Assembly: GCA_017883215.1 (NCBI GenBank)
Contig: JADGOA010000213.1
Span: forward strand, 1 to 6,472
DNA: 6,472 bases
Source of the DNA: Thermoanaerobaculia bacterium
GTDB lineage: Bacteria; Acidobacteriota; Thermoanaerobaculia; Gp7-AA8
Reading direction: 5' to 3'
The notes under the pieces are model-generated. The model was not told where the DNA came from and did no database searches. It saw nothing but the letters and a program-made list of their open reading frames with translations. The position numbers and the translations under genes are program-made. Numbering within the stretch: the first letter of the stretch is position 1; every line of letters begins with the position of its first letter. Shown piece by piece: positions 5,324 through 6,472 of this stretch.

Positions 5324-5339
5324 TCGCCACTCGCCACTC
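5324..5339. repeat. Short heptanucleotide repeat, TCGCCAC x 2.3
   Basis: Two perfect copies of TCGCCAC (5324-5330, 5331-5337) plus TC, eight bases from the fabI stop codon. Alone it would be unremarkable. It is listed because it shares the 7-base period and gene-end position of the larger arrays. Confidence 0.4.
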
Positions 5340-5347
5340 TTTGACTA

Positions 5348-6121
5348 CTACAACCCGATGATGTTGTAGCCGCAATCGACGAACAGAATCTCGCCGGTGA
5401 TGCCGGACGACATCGGGGAGAGGAGGAAGAGCGCGGCGTTGCCGACTTCTTCGAGCTCCACGTTGCGTCGCAGGGGGGCGCGGTCGGCGTGATGCTTGAG
5501 CATGTCGCTGAAACCCTTGATGCCACGCGCAGCGATCGTGTTGACCGGACCGGCCGAGATGGCGTTGACGCGGACGTTCTGCGGCCCCAGGTTCGCGGCG
5601 AGGTAGCGGACGGAAGCCTCCAGCGCTGCCTTGGCCACTCCCATGAGGTTGTAGCCTTCGACGACTTTCTCGGCGCCGTAATACGTCATGGCCAGCACCG
5701 ATCCGCCGCCAGACTTCTGGAACAGCGGCAGCGCGGCGCGCGTGAGGCTCACGAGCGAATAGGCGGAGATGTCGTGCGCCGTCTTGAACCCTTCTCGCGA
5801 GGTCTTCACGAACTCGTTCTCCAGGTCCTCGCGCGGTGCGAACGCCACCGAGTGCACCAGTGAGTCGAGGCGGCCGAAGCTCTCGTCCACCGTGCGGAAG
5901 ACGGAATCGACCTCAGCGTCGCTGGTGACGTCGCAGGGAAGAATCAGCGAATCCGGCAAAGTGGCCGCCAGCGATTCGACCGCTTCCTTCAACCGCTCGC
6001 CCTGGTAGGTGAACGCCAGCCGCATCCCTTCGCGCGACAGTGCCTGCGCGATCGCCCACGCGATCGAGCGCTTGTTCGCCACACCGAAGACGAGTCCGGT
6101 CTTTCCTTCGAGCAGCGCCAT
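5348..6121 (-). CDS. fabI: Enoyl-[acyl-carrier-protein] reductase (NADH), FabI type
   Basis: A 257-residue short-chain dehydrogenase/reductase family enzyme. It performs the last, NAD(P)H-dependent reduction in each cycle of type II fatty acid elongation in the cytoplasm. The nucleotide-binding start reads LVFGVANKRSIAWAIA (10-25), the FabI-specific form of the glycine motif, and CDVTSD (63-68) is the following conserved block. The FabI catalytic arrangement Y147, Y157 and K164 is present within TYYGAEKVVEGYNLMGVAKA (146-165), along with the NAISAGPVNT(I)AA segment (186-198). Length matches E. coli FabI (262) closely. The residue matching E. coli Gly93 is Ala (SVAFAP), as in some triclosan-sensitive FabI proteins, so it does not imply resistance. 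GGAGGAG lies six bases before the ATG at 6121. The gene stands alone between convergent rskA-like DNA and a long upstream region. Confidence 0.96.
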   Translation of the reverse strand: MALLEGKTGLVFGVANKRSIAWAIAQALSREGMRLAFTYQGERLKEAVESLAATLPDSLILPCDVTSDAEVDSVFRTVDESFGRLDSLVHSVAFAPREDLENEFVKTSREGFKTAHDISAYSLVSLTRAALPLFQKSGGGSVLAMTYYGAEKVVEGYNLMGVAKAALEASVRYLAANLGPQNVRVNAISAGPVNTIAARGIKGFSDMLKHHADRAPLRRNVELEEVGNAALFLLSPMSSGITGEILFVDCGYNIIGL

Positions 6122-6127
6122 CGTCGA

Positions 6128-6134
6128 CTCCTCC
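6128..6134 (-). promoter_or_regulatory. Ribosome binding site of fabI
   Basis: On the minus strand GGAGGAG lies six bases upstream of the ATG at 6121. It is a strong Shine-Dalgarno that fixes the start. The heptamer arrays begin about ten bases further upstream, so a folded leader would sit right next to the ribosome landing site. Confidence 0.75.
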
Positions 6135-6144
6135 GTTCAGCCCC

Positions 6145-6172
6145 GGCATGAGGCATGAGGCATGGAGCATGA
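6145..6172. repeat. Heptanucleotide tandem repeat, GGCATGA x 4
   Basis: Four in-register units: GGCATGA, GGCATGA, GGCATGG and AGCATGA, at 6145, 6152, 6159 and 6166. It lies in the probable fabI 5' untranslated region, about ten bases from the Shine-Dalgarno. Confidence 0.85.
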
Positions 6173-6183
6173 GCAGATCCACG

Positions 6184-6204
6184 CATGCCCCATGCCCCAT
6201 GCCC
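6184..6204. repeat. Heptanucleotide tandem repeat, CATGCCC x 3, opposed to GGCATGA array
   Basis: Three perfect copies of CATGCCC (6184, 6191, 6198). The word contains the reverse complement of GGCATG from the neighbouring array. The two arrays can pair as three 6-base-pair blocks separated by A-C mismatches, with an 11-base spacer (6173-6183). The last copy can also pair with GGCATG at 6211-6216 over a 7-base loop. Confidence 0.85.
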
Positions 6205-6230
6205 CGTCCCGGCATGCGGTGCGACATGAT

Positions 6231-6252
6231 CGCGGGCCGCGGCACGGCCGCG
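6231..6252. repeat. GC-rich hairpin in the fabI upstream region
   Basis: CGCGG (6231-6235) and CCG (6237-6239) pair with CGG (6245-6247) and CCGCG (6248-6252) around a bulged G6236 and a 5-base loop. It lies just downstream of the candidate fabI -10 box. It has no T-run and could be a leader structure or a protein-binding palindrome. Confidence 0.4.
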
Positions 6253-6253
6253 A

Positions 6254-6259
6254 ATCATA
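6254..6259 (-). promoter_or_regulatory. Weak candidate -10 box for fabI
   Basis: TATGAT on the minus strand matches the -10 consensus at five of six bases. No good -35 hexamer is seen 16-18 bases upstream. If it is used, the fabI leader would be about 125 bases long and would include both heptamer arrays. Confidence 0.3.
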
Positions 6260-6367
6260 CCGAATCGCTCTCGCGCGCCATTGCATGAGGCCGAGGGCAT
6301 GCTCAAGCGAGCATCGCTTCCGGCTGGTCCTGTTTCTCTCCGTCCCCCTGATCGCGCAAGAGCGCGC

Positions 6368-6472
6368 CTTCGGCAGCTTCTAATGACACGCGCCAAGCCT
6401 GTCATCCCGAGCTGCCGAAGCCGCGGAGCGGCGGAGGACAGCGAGGGATCCCCCGCACTCCCGGGGTGGCGG
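6368..6472. repeat. Nested inverted repeat and probable dispersed repeat at window edge
   Basis: CTTCGGCAGCT (6368-6378) is the exact reverse complement of AGCTGCCGAAG (6410-6420), with 31 bases between. Nested inside, TGACA (6384-6388) pairs with TGTCA (6400-6404). From 6400 the text TGTCATCCCGAG, then after about 30 bases GCGAGGGATCC, resembles an interspersed intergenic repeat I remember from several GC-rich environmental bacteria. That recollection is not verified here, and the right boundary lies outside the window. Confidence 0.45.

Larger units (their letters stand above)
6122..6472. other. Non-coding stretch: fabI leader, hairpins and an edge repeat
   Basis: No convincing gene is seen in these 351 bases. 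They hold the fabI ribosome site, two opposed heptamer arrays, a GC hairpin (6231-6252), a 6-base-pair hairpin ATGCTC-AAGC-GAGCAT (6299-6314), and a nested inverted repeat running into what looks like a dispersed repeat at the right edge. A plus-strand frame at 6285-6383 could encode 32 residues with a short hydrophobic run, but it lacks a ribosome site. Confidence 0.6.

Noticed and set aside
5828..5850. Ala in place of E. coli Gly93 in FabI, considered as a triclosan-resistance mark
   Set aside because: Ala is natural at this position in other FabI proteins, such as that of Staphylococcus aureus, which is triclosan-sensitive.
6285..6383. Possible 32-residue plus-strand peptide with a short hydrophobic run
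   Set aside because: There is no ribosome site or promoter, the hydrophobic run is too short for a confident signal peptide, and the frame ends inside an inverted repeat.

Overview
The window is GC-rich bacterial chromosomal DNA with single-copy core genes (a Fur-family regulator, glutamyl-tRNA synthetase, enoyl-ACP reductase) beside type IV pilus-like minor pilins and an RskA-type anti-sigma factor. High GC, diderm-type pilins and short word-like intergenic repeats fit an environmental Gram-negative bacterium. My guess is Acidobacteriota or a neighbouring phylum, but this rests on general resemblance and not on a decisive marker.

Layout. (1) Bases 27-1329, plus strand: a Fur-family metalloregulator followed 37 bases later by an FTR1-family iron permease, probably one iron-homeostasis operon. 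(2) Bases 1330-1426, between convergent genes: almost entirely two arrays of 7-base tandem repeats. (3) Bases 1427-2854, minus strand: gltX. (4) Bases 2855-2900: a compact divergent promoter region. The plus-strand -10 box lies so close to the GTG of the first pilin gene that the mRNA may be leaderless. (5) Bases 2901-4193, plus strand: three overlapping minor-pilin genes in the order PilV/GspI-like, PilW/GspJ-like, PilX/GspK-like. The third lacks the conserved Glu at mature position 5, as tip-initiating GspK proteins do. (6) Bases 4194-4375: intergenic, with a perfect 7+7 palindrome and a good sigma-70-type promoter. (7) Bases 4376-5246: a small 65-residue hydrophilic ORF of unknown function, then a membrane anti-sigma factor with a zinc-binding HxxxCxxC motif, one transmembrane helix, a coiled coil and an RskA-like C-terminal domain, closed by a convincing intrinsic terminator. 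No sigma factor gene is present. (8) Bases 5348-6121, minus strand: fabI. (9) Bases 6122-6472: non-coding, holding the fabI leader with two opposed heptamer arrays that can pair, several hairpins, and at the window edge what looks like the start of a dispersed repeat.

The genes form four or five independent transcription units, not one pathway. No complete new defence or mobile system is visible. The most unusual signals are the heptanucleotide repeats, with five different 7-base words at three gene boundaries, and the small ORF plus orphan anti-sigma cassette.
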